48,423 bases of DNA from Caulobacterales bacterium 32-69-10. GTDB taxonomy: Bacteria; Pseudomonadota; Alphaproteobacteria; Caulobacterales; Caulobacteraceae. The position numbers and the translations under genes are program-made. The notes beneath the pieces are model-generated. The model was not told the DNA's origin, did not search any database, and saw only the letters and a list, made by a program, of their open reading frames with translations. Shown one piece after another: positions 38,164 through 47,147 of this stretch. Where the stretch lies: contig NCED01000019.1 in NCBI GenBank assembly GCA_002280485.1, forward strand, positions 1 to 48,423, given 5' to 3'. Numbering within the stretch: position 1 is the first letter of the stretch; each line of letters opens with the position of its first letter.

Positions 38164-39470
38164 CCGCCGTTTTCGTTGACGATGGCGGGCTGGGCGCTGG
38201 GCGCGGCGCGGTCAGGGTCGAACATGTCGAAATCCTCCACCCAGGGCTCGGCGTGCGCGTGCGGGGTGGCGATCGGCACCACGAGGCAGACGCTCTGGGT
38301 CGGCAGCACGTCGCGCCAATCCTTGATCAGCTGCTTGTAGGCCTTGCCCACCGACCGGATGTTGCGGTCGAGGTCATACAGGCCGAGCGGGTTGACGTTG
38401 CCATTGTCCTCCCGAAGCGCGGTGTCCCAGTCGACCTGGTCGATCAGCGAGTACCAAGTGAAGCCCAGGATCGGGATGCCGTCGTTGCGCACGCGCAGGA
38501 CGTTGGCCCACTCCTTCCACAGCCAGTTCACCGCCTCGTCGCCGTTGGGGCCTTCCTTGAGGTTGGTCTCGGTGTGCATCACCGGCAGGTGGTAGCGATG
38601 GTAGTATTGCCGGGTGATCTCGGAGTAGCCGAAGATCTCGCCGGACGGATAGGTCGCCCCGTCCTCCGCCACCCGGTGCTCGTTGGTGACATAGTAGTCG
38701 TTGCCCAGGATGCAGTGCTGCTTCAGCTTGTTGCCGAGGAAGAAGTGATACTCCTCCCGGGTCATGCCGTTGTCGGTGAGGAACTCGTACATCTCGGAGT
38801 CCACCCGCCGGCCGTAGTTCAGGTCGAGCGACAGGAAGCGTTCGGAGTTCATGATCTCCGCCGGCTTGATCGCGCCGGGGTTCTCGGCGTGGAAATATTC
38901 CGAGCTCTCGGACTGGATGAAGATGGCGTCGGGGCGGACCTCGAGGATCGCCTGCATGGCCAGGACATTGGCCTTCACGATGTACTTCAGCGCGTTCACA
39001 AAGCCGCGGTCCGAGGTCATCTGCTCGTTCCACCAGCCGTAGCGGGCCGAGAAGGTGGCGCAGATATACATCTCATTGACCGGCGTATAGAGCTGCACCC
39101 AGGGGAATCGCGCGGCGAAGTCGCGGGCGTAGCGCTCGAAAAGCCTCGGGAAATCAGGGTTCTGGAAATTGCCGATCCAGTCCGGCACGCCGAAGTGGCA
39201 CAGGTCGACGATCGGCACGATGTCGCGGCGCCGCAGGTCGGCGAAGGTCTCGTCGGCGAACGACCAATCGTACTTGCCCTCGGCCAGCCAGGTCAGGTTG
39301 ATCGCCGGCCCGAAGCGCAGGAATCGGATGCCCTGGTCCTCGACCAGGTCGAAGTCGGTCTTCCAGTATTTGTAGAAGCCGCATTTCTCCAGCTCGTCCA
39401 CCCGCTGGGTCCCGCCCTTGATGGTGGGACAACTGTTCTCGATGCCGGTGGCGAACATGAAGCTGAACAT
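38160..39470 (-). CDS. Glycoside hydrolase family 1-related glycosidase
   Basis: The 436-residue TIM-barrel protein is a retaining glycosidase by motif: acid/base glutamate E133 in LYTPVNEMY (the GH1 T-x-N-E site) and nucleophile E301 in LPVMHTETN (the GH1 ITENG position, altered). ITFLRFGPAINLTW-like and GFTWYSLIDQVDWDTALREDNGNVNPLGLYDLDRN also fit. No signal peptide, so it is cytoplasmic. The tail after 400 is acidic and unlike the family. ATG 39470, with a second ATG four codons on. It is the first gene of the SDR-galM-EEP operon. The sugar substrate is unknown. Confidence 0.88.
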   Translation of the reverse strand: MFSFMFATGIENSCPTIKGGTQRVDELEKCGFYKYWKTDFDLVEDQGIRFLRFGPAINLTWLAEGKYDWSFADETFADLRRRDIVPIVDLCHFGVPDWIGNFQNPDFPRLFERYARDFAARFPWVQLYTPVNEMYICATFSARYGWWNEQMTSDRGFVNALKYIVKANVLAMQAILEVRPDAIFIQSESSEYFHAENPGAIKPAEIMNSERFLSLDLNYGRRVDSEMYEFLTDNGMTREEYHFFLGNKLKQHCILGNDYYVTNEHRVAEDGATYPSGEIFGYSEITRQYYHRYHLPVMHTETNLKEGPNGDEAVNWLWKEWANVLRVRNDGIPILGFTWYSLIDQVDWDTALREDNGNVNPLGLYDLDRNIRSVGKAYKQLIKDWRDVLPTQSVCLVVPIATPHAHAEPWVEDFDMFDPDRAAPSAQPAIVNENGG

Positions 39471-39531
39471 GCGGGCTACTCGTTTCTCGGGGCGGAAGGG
39501 GCGCGGACAGCCTGGGGCCGGCCGCCGACGA

Positions 39532-39945
39532 TCATTCCGTAGCGGACCGGTTCCCTGCCGGCTCGGTCGCCCGACGCTTGGCGTCGCGGCCCAGGTCGGC
39601 GACCTTGTCTCCAGCCTTGATGGCCGCTTCGCCTGTGGCGTCCGCCAGCTTGCCCAACTGGTCGCCGGCCTTGTCGGCGAGGGCCGCGGCCCGGGGCTTG
39701 GCGTCGTCGAGGGCTTCCCTGGTCTCGTCCAGGGCCTTGTCCGCCAGGACTTCGGCCCGGTCGGCGACCTCGTCCACCCGGTTCCCGGCGTCCTGGTGGG
39801 CGGCGTTGACTCCAGCCTGGATGCTGCGGTCCTCGCAGGCGCTGAGGCCGAGCACGAGCACGAGCACGCCCACGGCCATCGCAAGGGCGCGGGCGCGGGT
39901 GCGGGCGGTGTCGCCCGGAAGGGCGTAACGGAAGCGGATCAGCAT
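39532..39945 (-). CDS. Small predicted lipoprotein with Ala-rich amphipathic helix
   Basis: The product has an N-terminal hydrophobic segment ending in the lipobox LGLSAC (cysteine about 37 residues in from ATG 39945; an internal ATG at 39879 gives a more usual signal length). After the cysteine are about 100 residues of 11-residue-like repeats (VDEVADRAEVLADKALDETREALDDAKPRAAALADKAGDQ), typical of LEA-like or apolipoprotein-like helices. It is probably an outer- or inner-membrane lipoprotein of the envelope. Family not named. It stands 61 bases upstream of the GH1-like gene and diverges from phoR. Confidence 0.7.
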   Translation of the reverse strand: MLIRFRYALPGDTARTRARALAMAVGVLVLVLGLSACEDRSIQAGVNAAHQDAGNRVDEVADRAEVLADKALDETREALDDAKPRAAALADKAGDQLGKLADATGEAAIKAGDKVADLGRDAKRRATEPAGNRSATE

Positions 39946-40111
39946 TGCTGGGGCTCGTGAGTCGATCTTCACCACGAACCCCCCAGCCCGGCTAAGGTTC
40001 CTCGGCAAGCGGGTCTGCGGTCCCTGTCTCCGCGGCGATCTTCCAGGCCCGCTATCGGATCGTTTAACGCCACCCTCGGCATGGCCGTCGCCTTGGCGAT
40101 AAAAAACGGTC

Positions 40112-41638
40112 ATGGATTCAGCGGACCCTTCCATGTTCATCCGCGCCCTACGAGACCTGATGCCCCTGTCGCAGCCCCCTTCGTCCCTGGCCCCTCCGCT
40201 TCGCGCCGCGCTTTCGGTGCGGTTGCTGCAGGCCGGCGCGCTGGCGGTGGTCCCGGCGGTCGCGGTCCTGGCCGTCACCCTGGCCGGGGGCGGGAGCCTG
40301 CTCGCCGCCGCCGCGGCCGCGCTCATCGCCGCGGCCCTGGGCGGCGCCCTGGCGATGCAACGCCCCGCGGCGCCGGCCGCGGCGGCGGTCGCCGACCCGG
40401 CGGCGACGAGGGCCTTCGCCCCGGGCAGGGTCCCGTCCATGGAGGCCCTGGAAGCCCTGCCCGATCCGCTGATGCTGGTCGAGGCCGGCGACCCCGACGA
40501 CTTCGCCGCCCGCCGCCTGATCTTCGCCAACGGCGCCGCCCGCGACCTGCTGCGCATCCCCCGCGAGGGCGCCCTCCTGGTCTCGGCCCTGCGCCGCCCC
40601 GAGACGCTGGAGGCCGTGGACGAGAGCCTGTTCGGCCGCACCGACACCGCGACCGCCTTCGAGACCGGCGGGGCTCAGGATCGGTTCTGGCGGGTGTGGA
40701 CCCGGCCCCTGGAGGACCCCACCCGCCGTCTCGCCCTTCTGATGATGCGTGACGAGACCGACGCCCGGCGTAACGAACGGATGCGCGCCGACTTCCTGGC
40801 CAACGCCAGCCACGAGCTGCGCACGCCGCTCGCCTCCATCGCCGGCTTCATCGAGACCCTGCGCGGCCATGCCAAAGACGACGCCGTGGCCCGCGACCGC
40901 TTCCTCGGCATCATGTCGGCCCAGGCGGACCGGATGAAGCGGTTGATCGAGGATCTGCTCTCCCTGTCGCGGATCGAGCTCAATGAACACATTCCCCCCT
41001 CGGGCAACTGCGACCTGGCGCTCGCCACCTTCGACGTCATCGACGCGGTCAGCCTGCTGGTGAAGGAGAAGGGCGTGCGCCTCGACCTCGATCTGGCCCC
41101 CCGCGGCGAGGCCGTGGTCACCGGCGACCGGGACCAGATCCTGCAGGTGGTGCAGAACCTCCTCGACAATGCGGTGAAGTACTCCGCCCCCGGCGGATCG
41201 GTCCGTATCGAGGTGGTCGGCGGCCTGAGCCTCGACCGGGTAATCGGCATGGACACCCACGGCCCGCGGCCCCAGTCGGCCGGGTGGGGCCGCCTGCCCC
41301 TGCTGACCCCCGATCGGCGCGACGGGGACCGCTTCGCCCGCGTGACGGTGATCGACCCGGGCCCCGGCATCGACCGCGAACACCTGCCCCGGCTGGCCGA
41401 GCGCTTCTATCGGGTCGAGGGCCAGAAGAGCGGCGAGCGCTCCGGCACGGGCCTGGGCCTCGCCATCGTCAAGCACATCGTCAATCGGCACAGGGGCGGC
41501 CTGACCGTGGAAAGCGCGCTCGGCCGCGGATCGGCCTTCACCGCCTACTTTCCCATGACCCCGGCCCCCGCCGCGTCAGCCCCGCCCGCGCCCCGGCCCC
41601 CGGAGGCCGCCCTCGCGGCTGTGACAAAACTGTCGTAG
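40112..41638 (+). CDS. phoR: Phosphate regulon sensor histidine kinase PhoR
   Basis: PhoR phosphorylates PhoB when phosphate is scarce. The 508-residue protein has two membrane helices (about 42-82) with almost no periplasmic loop, as expected for PhoR, then a PAS-like region (about 105-215). HisKA has H234 in NASHELRTPLASIAGF, and the HATPase carries LLDNAVKYS, DPGPGI and SGTGLGLAIVKHIVNRHRG. ATG 40112 or, seven codons on, ATG 40133; neither has a strong ribosome site. Adjacent phoU and phoB confirm the role. The stop lies inside the Pho box that serves phoU. Confidence 0.95.
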   Translation: MDSADPSMFIRALRDLMPLSQPPSSLAPPLRAALSVRLLQAGALAVVPAVAVLAVTLAGGGSLLAAAAAALIAAALGGALAMQRPAAPAAAAVADPAATRAFAPGRVPSMEALEALPDPLMLVEAGDPDDFAARRLIFANGAARDLLRIPREGALLVSALRRPETLEAVDESLFGRTDTATAFETGGAQDRFWRVWTRPLEDPTRRLALLMMRDETDARRNERMRADFLANASHELRTPLASIAGFIETLRGHAKDDAVARDRFLGIMSAQADRMKRLIEDLLSLSRIELNEHIPPSGNCDLALATFDVIDAVSLLVKEKGVRLDLDLAPRGEAVVTGDRDQILQVVQNLLDNAVKYSAPGGSVRIEVVGGLSLDRVIGMDTHGPRPQSAGWGRLPLLTPDRRDGDRFARVTVIDPGPGIDREHLPRLAERFYRVEGQKSGERSGTGLGLAIVKHIVNRHRGGLTVESALGRGSAFTAYFPMTPAPAASAPPAPRPPEAALAAVTKLS

Positions 41639-41657
41639 AAACGTCACCGCCTGTCAT
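41619..41657 (+). promoter_or_regulatory. Tandem Pho boxes upstream of phoU
   Basis: Four 7-mers, CTGTGAC (41619), CTGTCGT (41630), CGTCACC (41642) and CTGTCAT (41651), recur at about 11-base spacing, matching the PhoB half-site CTGTCAT. The first pair, CTGTGACAAAACTGTCGT, is the best 18-base Pho box. The site overlaps the last codons of phoR and lies 70-105 bases before the phoU ATG, so PhoB could drive phoU-phoB autoregulation. Confidence 0.75.
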
Positions 41658-41725
41658 CAATCCGTCGGCATATCCGGGGCTTGCCGAGTTCCGTGAACGT
41701 CACGGCTCCAGAGATTCGTCCGCCC

Positions 41726-42439
41726 ATGAGCGAACACACGTTGAAGTTTTTCGGCGAAGAGCTCGCCCAACTGAAGGCCGAGGTCGCCCGGCTGGGCGGC
41801 CTGGCCGAGGCCCAGGTCGCCGACAGCGTCGAGGCCGTGGCCAAGCGGGACGTGGCCCTGGCCCAGGCCGTGGTCAGCCGGGACGACCGTCTCGACGCTC
41901 TGCAGCGCGACATCGAAAAGAAGGCGATCCGCCTGATCGCCCTGCGCCAGCCCGTGGCCCAGGACCTGCGCCGCACCGTCGGCGCCCTGAAGATGAGCTG
42001 GAGCCTCGAGCGCACCGGCGACATGGCCAAGAACATCGCCAAGCGCGCCCTGATCATCGCCGACTCGGAGCCGATCATCCCCCTGACCCGCTCGATCGAG
42101 CGGATGGGCAAGCTGGTGGTCTCGCGGCTGAAGGAAGCTTTGGACGCCTACACCGCCGGCGAGGCCGAACGCGCCATGGGCGTGTGGACCTCCGACGACG
42201 AGGTCGACGAGCACTACAACAGCCTGTTCCGCGAGCTGCTCACCTACATGATGAGCGACCCCCGCACGATCGGCGCCTGCGCCCACCTGCTGTTCATCGG
42301 CAAGAACCTCGAGCGCATCGGGGACCACGCCACCAACATCGCCGAGATCATCCACTACGAGGTCACCGGCGAGGAGATCCTGGGCGAGCGGCCGAAGTGG
42401 TCCAGCGCGGATCTGCCGTCGGCGCCGCCGGAGGAATGA
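41726..42439 (+). CDS. phoU: Phosphate signalling protein PhoU
   Basis: PhoU links the state of the Pst transporter to PhoR and holds the regulon off in high phosphate. The 237-residue all-helical protein begins MSEHTLKFFGEELAQLKAEVARLGGLAE and has both metal-binding three-helix repeats, visible as LRQPVAQDLRRTVGALKMSWSLERTGDMAKNIAKRA and FIGKNLERIGDHATNIAEIIHY. ATG 41726 is chosen over an in-frame upstream start because conservation begins there. phoB starts one base after the stop. Confidence 0.97.
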   Translation: MSEHTLKFFGEELAQLKAEVARLGGLAEAQVADSVEAVAKRDVALAQAVVSRDDRLDALQRDIEKKAIRLIALRQPVAQDLRRTVGALKMSWSLERTGDMAKNIAKRALIIADSEPIIPLTRSIERMGKLVVSRLKEALDAYTAGEAERAMGVWTSDDEVDEHYNSLFRELLTYMMSDPRTIGACAHLLFIGKNLERIGDHATNIAEIIHYEVTGEEILGERPKWSSADLPSAPPEE

Positions 42440-42440
42440 C

Positions 42441-43139
42441 GTGACGCCCTATATCCTCGTGGTCGAGGACGAAGACGCCCTGGCCACCCTGCTGCAGTAC
42501 AACCTCGAGAAAGAGGGCTATCGGGTGGGCCTGGCCGGCGACGGCGAGGAGGCCCTGACCCAGGTCGACGAGCGCCTGCCTGACGTGGTGGTGCTCGACT
42601 GGATGCTGCCCAAGGTCTCCGGCATCGAGGTCTGCCGCCGCCTGCGGGCCAGCGCCAAGACCCGGAACCTGCCGATCATCATGCTCACCGCCCGCGGCGA
42701 AGAGAGCGACCGGGTGCGCGGCCTCGACACCGGGGCCGACGACTACCTCGTCAAGCCCTTCGCCATGACCGAGCTGACCGCCCGGCTGCGCGCCGTGCTG
42801 CGCCGCCTGCGCCCGGGCCTCGCCGAGGACCGCATCCGCCACGGCGACATCATCATCGACCGCGTCGCCCACCGGGTGAAGCGCGCCGAGCGCGAGGTTC
42901 ACCTCGGCCCCACCGAGTTCCGCCTGCTCGACTATTTCATGCAGCACCCCGGCCGGGTGTTCAGCCGCGAACAGCTGCTCGACGCGGTGTGGGGCTCGGA
43001 CGTCTATGTCGAGACCCGCACGGTCGATGTCCATGTCGGGCGCCTGCGCAAGGCGCTCAACCGCGACGACGAGTTCGACCCCATCCGCACGGTGCGGTCG
43101 GCGGGCTACGCCCTGGAGACCGAGGGCCTGGCGAACTAG
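42441..43139 (+). CDS. phoB: Phosphate regulon response regulator PhoB
   Basis: PhoB is the OmpR-class activator of phosphate-starvation genes. The 232-residue protein has a receiver domain (E9-D10-E11, phospho-acceptor D53 in VVLDWMLPKVSG, T83, K105 in YLVKPFAM) and a winged-helix output domain (LGPTEFRLLDYFMQHPGRVFSREQLLDAVWG, VDVHVGRLRKALN). The start is GTG 42441 with GGAGGAA about 5 bases upstream; phoU ends at 42439, so translation is coupled. A family A inverted repeat follows and probably ends the operon. Confidence 0.97.
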   Translation: MTPYILVVEDEDALATLLQYNLEKEGYRVGLAGDGEEALTQVDERLPDVVVLDWMLPKVSGIEVCRRLRASAKTRNLPIIMLTARGEESDRVRGLDTGADDYLVKPFAMTELTARLRAVLRRLRPGLAEDRIRHGDIIIDRVAHRVKRAEREVHLGPTEFRLLDYFMQHPGRVFSREQLLDAVWGSDVYVETRTVDVHVGRLRKALNRDDEFDPIRTVRSAGYALETEGLAN

Positions 43140-43147
43140 CTAGATAG

Positions 43148-43235
43148 CCGCTCATCCCCGCGGAAGCGGGGACCCAGCTCTTTGCTGGGAGTGCGACGGC
43201 TAAACCTGGGTCCCCGCTTCCGCGGGGATGAGCGG
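43148..43235. repeat. Perfect 30-bp inverted repeat, family A copy 4
   Basis: Left arm 43148-43177 (CCGCTCATCCCCGCGGAAGC...) and right arm 43206-43235 are exact reverse complements with a 28-base spacer. The arms match those at 2475-2558 closely. It fills the whole gap between convergent phoB and the heparinase-like gene. Confidence 0.9.
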
Positions 43236-43244
43236 AAATTGTGG

Positions 43245-44990
43245 TCACCGCTTCGCCGACGCGTCCGGCTCCACCGGCGTCAGCTTCCACCGCACCCTTG
43301 CCGACCCCTCGCCGGGGATCTGGCCGCGCAGCACCACCTGCACGCTGCGCCGGGGCAGGCCGTGCTCGAACCACACCGACGGCTCCAGGATCACCTCGGC
43401 CGCGTCGTTGCGGAACCACCATCCGCGGTCTGACGGGCCGCGCAGCAGCACGCTGCGTTCATCCCGCGCCAGGCTGGCCTGGACGTCCGGGTGCAGGTGG
43501 AAGCGGCAGGCGTAGACGGCCGGCCCCGGCGGCGGCGTCTTGGGCCCATGCGCGGCCGGGGCGAAACGGTCCTCGCCCCGCAATTCGTCGGTGCGGGCGT
43601 CGAGGAACAGCCGCCGCTCGTGCAGCAGGCCGAAGCGAGGGGCCCAGCCGTCGTGGGCCAGCTCCAGCCACACCCCGCCCTCGTTCTCGTTACGCCGCGC
43701 CTCGACGCGCCCTGGCCCCTCGACCAGCCGCGGGCCCAGGGCGCGGCCCAGGAAGCCGGTCAGGGGGCGCCCGGCTGAACCGTGGCCCAGGCTGGCGGTC
43801 GAGCCGCCGGCGGTGAGGCGCAGGCCCGCCGGGGCCGCGGCGTCCGGGCTCCAGCCGGGATTGACGATCAACCGGTCGCGGCCGGCCGAGACCTCGAGGG
43901 CCAAGGGGTGCGCGCAGGCCGCGACGCTCCACGCCGCTTCCGGCGGGCCAGCCGCGTCGACGATGACCTGCAGGCTCTTTCCGACCAGGCGGTGATAGCC
44001 GGCGTGGGGGGCGTAGCCGAAGGGCTTGGCGTCGCTTTCCTCATGAGCCCGCGCCGCATCGATGTGGCCCGGATCCCCCGCCTCGCCGCCGTGGAAGGAC
44101 GGCAGCCGCCCGTCGCCGAGGGTGAAGAAGCGCAAGGCCCCCGTCAGCCGGTCGATGGCGCGGGCGACCTCCACCGGCGCCTCGCGGCCCCGCTGCAGCA
44201 GGGCGTCGTCGAGGGTCAGCAGGTCGAGCAGCAGCTCCAGCCCGGCCTCGGGGGAGCGGTTCTTCACCCCCCCGTCGGGCAGCACCGCCGTCGTCAGGGC
44301 CTTCGACAGGCGCGGCAGGGCCGCCGCCAGCAGCTTTTCCCCGGCGGATCCCGACAGGGCGGCCCCGGCGACGGCCGCCGCCGTGAACCGCTCCGCCGCC
44401 CGGGCCGGGCCGGTGTCGATGCGCAGCAGGTGACGCGCCTGGGCGGCCAGGGACTGAGCCAGGGCCTGGACCTCGGCGTCGGACGCCACGGCGCTGAGCC
44501 GCCGGGCGGCGCAGGCCAGGTTGAACACCCGCCGCTCCAGGGTTTCGGGGCCCCAGCCGAAGGGGCTGACCCGGCCGAACACCGCCCGCCAGGCGAAGAA
44601 CAGGCGCAGCAGCTCCCGCGCGCCCGTCTCCCCGGTCCCCAGCAGGTCCGAAGCCCAGGCGAAGCGGTGCAGGCGCACGGCGAACAGGCGCGACGGGCTG
44701 GGCCGATCCCACGGGTCGCCGCCGGCCCCGGTCTCCATGGTGGCCCCGGCCAGGACGAACCGACCCGCCAGCAGCCATCGGCCGGCCTCGGCGTCGGTGG
44801 GGCGGAACTCCCGCGGCCCGGCCGCGAAGCCCTCTGCCTTCGGACCCTCGAGGGTCAGGCGATAGGGGGCCGAGGCCCGCCATTCCTCGGCGAGGCGCCG
44901 GCCGGCCGTCACGACGGCCGCCTTCGCCCAGGCGAGGCCCGGAACGGCGGCGAGGACCGCGGCGATGTCCATGCGGACGGGACGAGTCAT
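43245..44990 (-). CDS. Heparinase II/III family protein
   Basis: The 581-residue protein has an alpha-barrel N-terminal half (WDRPSPSRLFAVRLHRFAWASDLL, LLLDLLTLDDALL) and a beta-sheet C-terminal half (YHRLVGKSLQVIVDAAGPP, RLIVNPGW, STASLGHGSAG, ELAHDGWAPRFGLLHERRLFL), the hepII/III layout. Members are polysaccharide lyases; in alphaproteobacteria this gene sits next to rpe and rsmB and its substrate is unknown. There is no signal peptide. ATG 44990 is chosen because GGGGA lies 8 bases upstream. The expected Tyr/His catalytic residues cannot be fixed without alignment. Confidence 0.85.
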   Translation of the reverse strand: MTRPVRMDIAAVLAAVPGLAWAKAAVVTAGRRLAEEWRASAPYRLTLEGPKAEGFAAGPREFRPTDAEAGRWLLAGRFVLAGATMETGAGGDPWDRPSPSRLFAVRLHRFAWASDLLGTGETGARELLRLFFAWRAVFGRVSPFGWGPETLERRVFNLACAARRLSAVASDAEVQALAQSLAAQARHLLRIDTGPARAAERFTAAAVAGAALSGSAGEKLLAAALPRLSKALTTAVLPDGGVKNRSPEAGLELLLDLLTLDDALLQRGREAPVEVARAIDRLTGALRFFTLGDGRLPSFHGGEAGDPGHIDAARAHEESDAKPFGYAPHAGYHRLVGKSLQVIVDAAGPPEAAWSVAACAHPLALEVSAGRDRLIVNPGWSPDAAAPAGLRLTAGGSTASLGHGSAGRPLTGFLGRALGPRLVEGPGRVEARRNENEGGVWLELAHDGWAPRFGLLHERRLFLDARTDELRGEDRFAPAAHGPKTPPPGPAVYACRFHLHPDVQASLARDERSVLLRGPSDRGWWFRNDAAEVILEPSVWFEHGLPRRSVQVVLRGQIPGEGSARVRWKLTPVEPDASAKR

Positions 44991-45027
44991 GAGCGTCATT
45001 CCCCGGGGCACAGGGTTAAGACGCCGC

Positions 45028-45705
45028 TTACGCCGGTTCGCTCCGCAAGGCGCGGATGTTGTCGGCGTATCGTTCTTTTCCACCCCGGAACACCGCCGTG
45101 CCCGCCACCAGGGCCGTGGCGCCGGAGTCGCGGCAGGCTTGCGCGTTTGCGGCGGTGACGCCGCCGTCGACCTCCAGCACGATGTCCAGCCCCGCCGTGT
45201 CGATCATGGCCCGCAGCCGCTCCACCTTGCGCAGCTGGCTGTCCATGAAGCTCTGCCCGCCGAAGCCGGGGTTGACCGACATGACCAGCACCAGGTCGAT
45301 GTCCTCCATCATCCACTCGACGCATTCGACCGGGGTCGAGGGGTTGAACACCACCCCGGCCCGAGCCCCCAGTTCGCGGATGCGCTTGCAGGTGCGGTTG
45401 AGGTGCGGCCCGGATTCGGGATGGACGCTGATCCAGTCGGCCCCGGCGGCGCGGAAGGCCTCCAGGTGCGGATCGGCCGGGGCGATCATCAGGTGCACGT
45501 CGAACGGCAGGGTGGTGTGGGGGCGCAGGGCCTTCACCACGTCCGGCCCGATGGTGATGTTGGGCACGAAGCCGCCGTCCATCACGTCGATGTGGACCCA
45601 GTCGGCCCCCGCCGTCTCCAGCGCCCTCACTTCCTCGCCCAGCCGCGCGAAGTCCGAGGCCAGGATGGAGGGCGCGATGATCGTGCCGCGGCGAAGGGTG
45701 CTCAT
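45028..45705 (-). CDS. rpe: Ribulose-phosphate 3-epimerase
   Basis: Rpe interconverts ribulose-5-phosphate and xylulose-5-phosphate in the pentose phosphate pathway. The 225-residue TIM barrel shows APSILASDFARLGEEV, the metal site in HIDVMDGGFVPNITIGPDVV, FDVHLMI, LVMSVNPGFGGQSFM and EVDGGVTAANA. ATG 45705. It is 41 bases after rsmB and 37 before the heparinase-like gene on the same strand, so the three are likely one transcript. Confidence 0.97.
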   Translation of the reverse strand: MSTLRRGTIIAPSILASDFARLGEEVRALETAGADWVHIDVMDGGFVPNITIGPDVVKALRPHTTLPFDVHLMIAPADPHLEAFRAAGADWISVHPESGPHLNRTCKRIRELGARAGVVFNPSTPVECVEWMMEDIDLVLVMSVNPGFGGQSFMDSQLRKVERLRAMIDTAGLDIVLEVDGGVTAANAQACRDSGATALVAGTAVFRGGKERYADNIRALRSEPA

Positions 45706-45746
45706 GCCCTGGGGATAGCCCCGCCCGCCGGTCCGGCGCAAGCCGC

Positions 45747-47039
45747 CTAGCCGGCGGTGCGGACGAAGCGGGCGACGAAAAAGCCGTCCAGGCCGCCGGG
45801 CGGCTCCACCAGGCTGGGCAGGATGCGTAGCCAGCCCTGCGGCCGCACCGCTTCGGCCGGCGCTCCACCCTCGCCGGGGGCGATGGGATCGAGCCTCAGG
45901 TCGCTGCGCCGGGCCAGCACGGCCTCGACCTGGGCCTCGCCCTCCTCCGGTTCCAGCGAGCAGACGCAATAGACCATCCGGCCGCCGGGGCGCGTCCGCG
46001 CCGCCGCGATGTCCAGCAGCCGGGCCTGGACCGCCGCCAGCTTGCCGATTTCCGACGCCCGTGCGCCCCACAGCACATCGGGGTGGCGGCGGAAGGTGCC
46101 GGTGGCGGTGCACGGGGCGTCGAGCAGCACCGCGTCGAAGGCGCCCGGATCGCGCCAGGCGCCGGCGTCGATCGCGACGGTCTGCGCAGACAGCCCGGTG
46201 CGGGTCAGGTTCTCGGTCACCCGCCGCATCCGCGCGGCGGACCGGTCGAGGGCCGTCACCGTCGCCCCGGCGGCGGCCAACTGCAGGGTCTTACCCCCGG
46301 GCGCGGCGCACAGGTCCAGCGCCGTCTCGCCCGGCTGCACCGCCAGGAGGCGGGCCGGGATGGCGGCGGCGGCGTCCTGCACCCACCAGATCCCGTCGTC
46401 GAACCGGGGCCAGCTCGGAAGGTCGCCCCGCCGCCAGCTGCGCACCGAGCCGCCGGGCAGGACCTCCCCCTCGATCTCGGCGGCCAGGCTCGCCGCATCG
46501 GCGGGGTCGCGCAGGCTGAGGTCGGTCGGGGGGTCTTCGGCCAGGCGGGCGGCCAGGGCCGCGGCGGCGGCCTCCCCATAGGCGCCGCGCCAGCGGGCCG
46601 CCAGCCAGGGCGGCAGGTCGGCTTCGGGGCCGAGGTCGGGCACGCCCTCGCGGGCCATCTTGCGCAGCACGGCGTTGATCAGGCCCTTGAAGTGGCGGGC
46701 GTGCTTGTCTTCCTCGGCCAGCTCGACGCTGGTCGAGACGGCGGCGAAAGCCGGTGTGTCGCGATAGAACAGCTGGGCGGCGCCCAGTCTCAATATGGCT
46801 GTCGCGGCCTGGGACGGGGGGCGATCCATGCGGGCGGCCAGGGCCCGGTCGATGGTCCCCATGCGGCGGAAGGCGGTGGCGGCCAGCCCCCGCGCCCAGG
46901 CCCGCTCGCGCGGCTCCAGGTTGGTGAAGGGCGGCCGGGTCATGGCCTCGTCGAAGCCGCCGCGATGATCGAGGCCGGCGTCGATCAGGGCGAGGGCGGC
47001 GCGGCGAGGGGCGAGTTCGGAGCTTGCGGCGGGGGTCAT
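45747..47039 (-). CDS. rsmB: 16S rRNA m5C methyltransferase (RsmB family)
   Basis: RsmB methylates C967 of 16S rRNA. The 430-residue protein has a NusB-like RNA-binding domain (about 10-130, ALIDAGLDHRGGFDEAM, VSTSVELAEEDKHARHFKGLINAVLR) and a Rossmann methyltransferase domain with SAM motif LDLCAAPGGKTLQLA (241-255), DAPCTATGTFRRHPDVLW with C310, and the nucleophile C360 in VYCVCSLEPEEGE. ATG 47039. It heads the rpe-heparinase unit and diverges from the DUF1674 gene. Confidence 0.94.
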   Translation of the reverse strand: MTPAASSELAPRRAALALIDAGLDHRGGFDEAMTRPPFTNLEPRERAWARGLAATAFRRMGTIDRALAARMDRPPSQAATAILRLGAAQLFYRDTPAFAAVSTSVELAEEDKHARHFKGLINAVLRKMAREGVPDLGPEADLPPWLAARWRGAYGEAAAAALAARLAEDPPTDLSLRDPADAASLAAEIEGEVLPGGSVRSWRRGDLPSWPRFDDGIWWVQDAAAAIPARLLAVQPGETALDLCAAPGGKTLQLAAAGATVTALDRSAARMRRVTENLTRTGLSAQTVAIDAGAWRDPGAFDAVLLDAPCTATGTFRRHPDVLWGARASEIGKLAAVQARLLDIAAARTRPGGRMVYCVCSLEPEEGEAQVEAVLARRSDLRLDPIAPGEGGAPAEAVRPQGWLRILPSLVEPPGGLDGFFVARFVRTAG

Positions 47040-47147
47040 CGGGCCTAGATCATCCCTGGCGGGCGCGAGAGCAAGACGCTAGAGCGCGCCAGGCGAAGTG
47101 TGAGCGGGTCCGCGGTCCGGCGCGCTCCACGACAATGGAGGCGGCCC

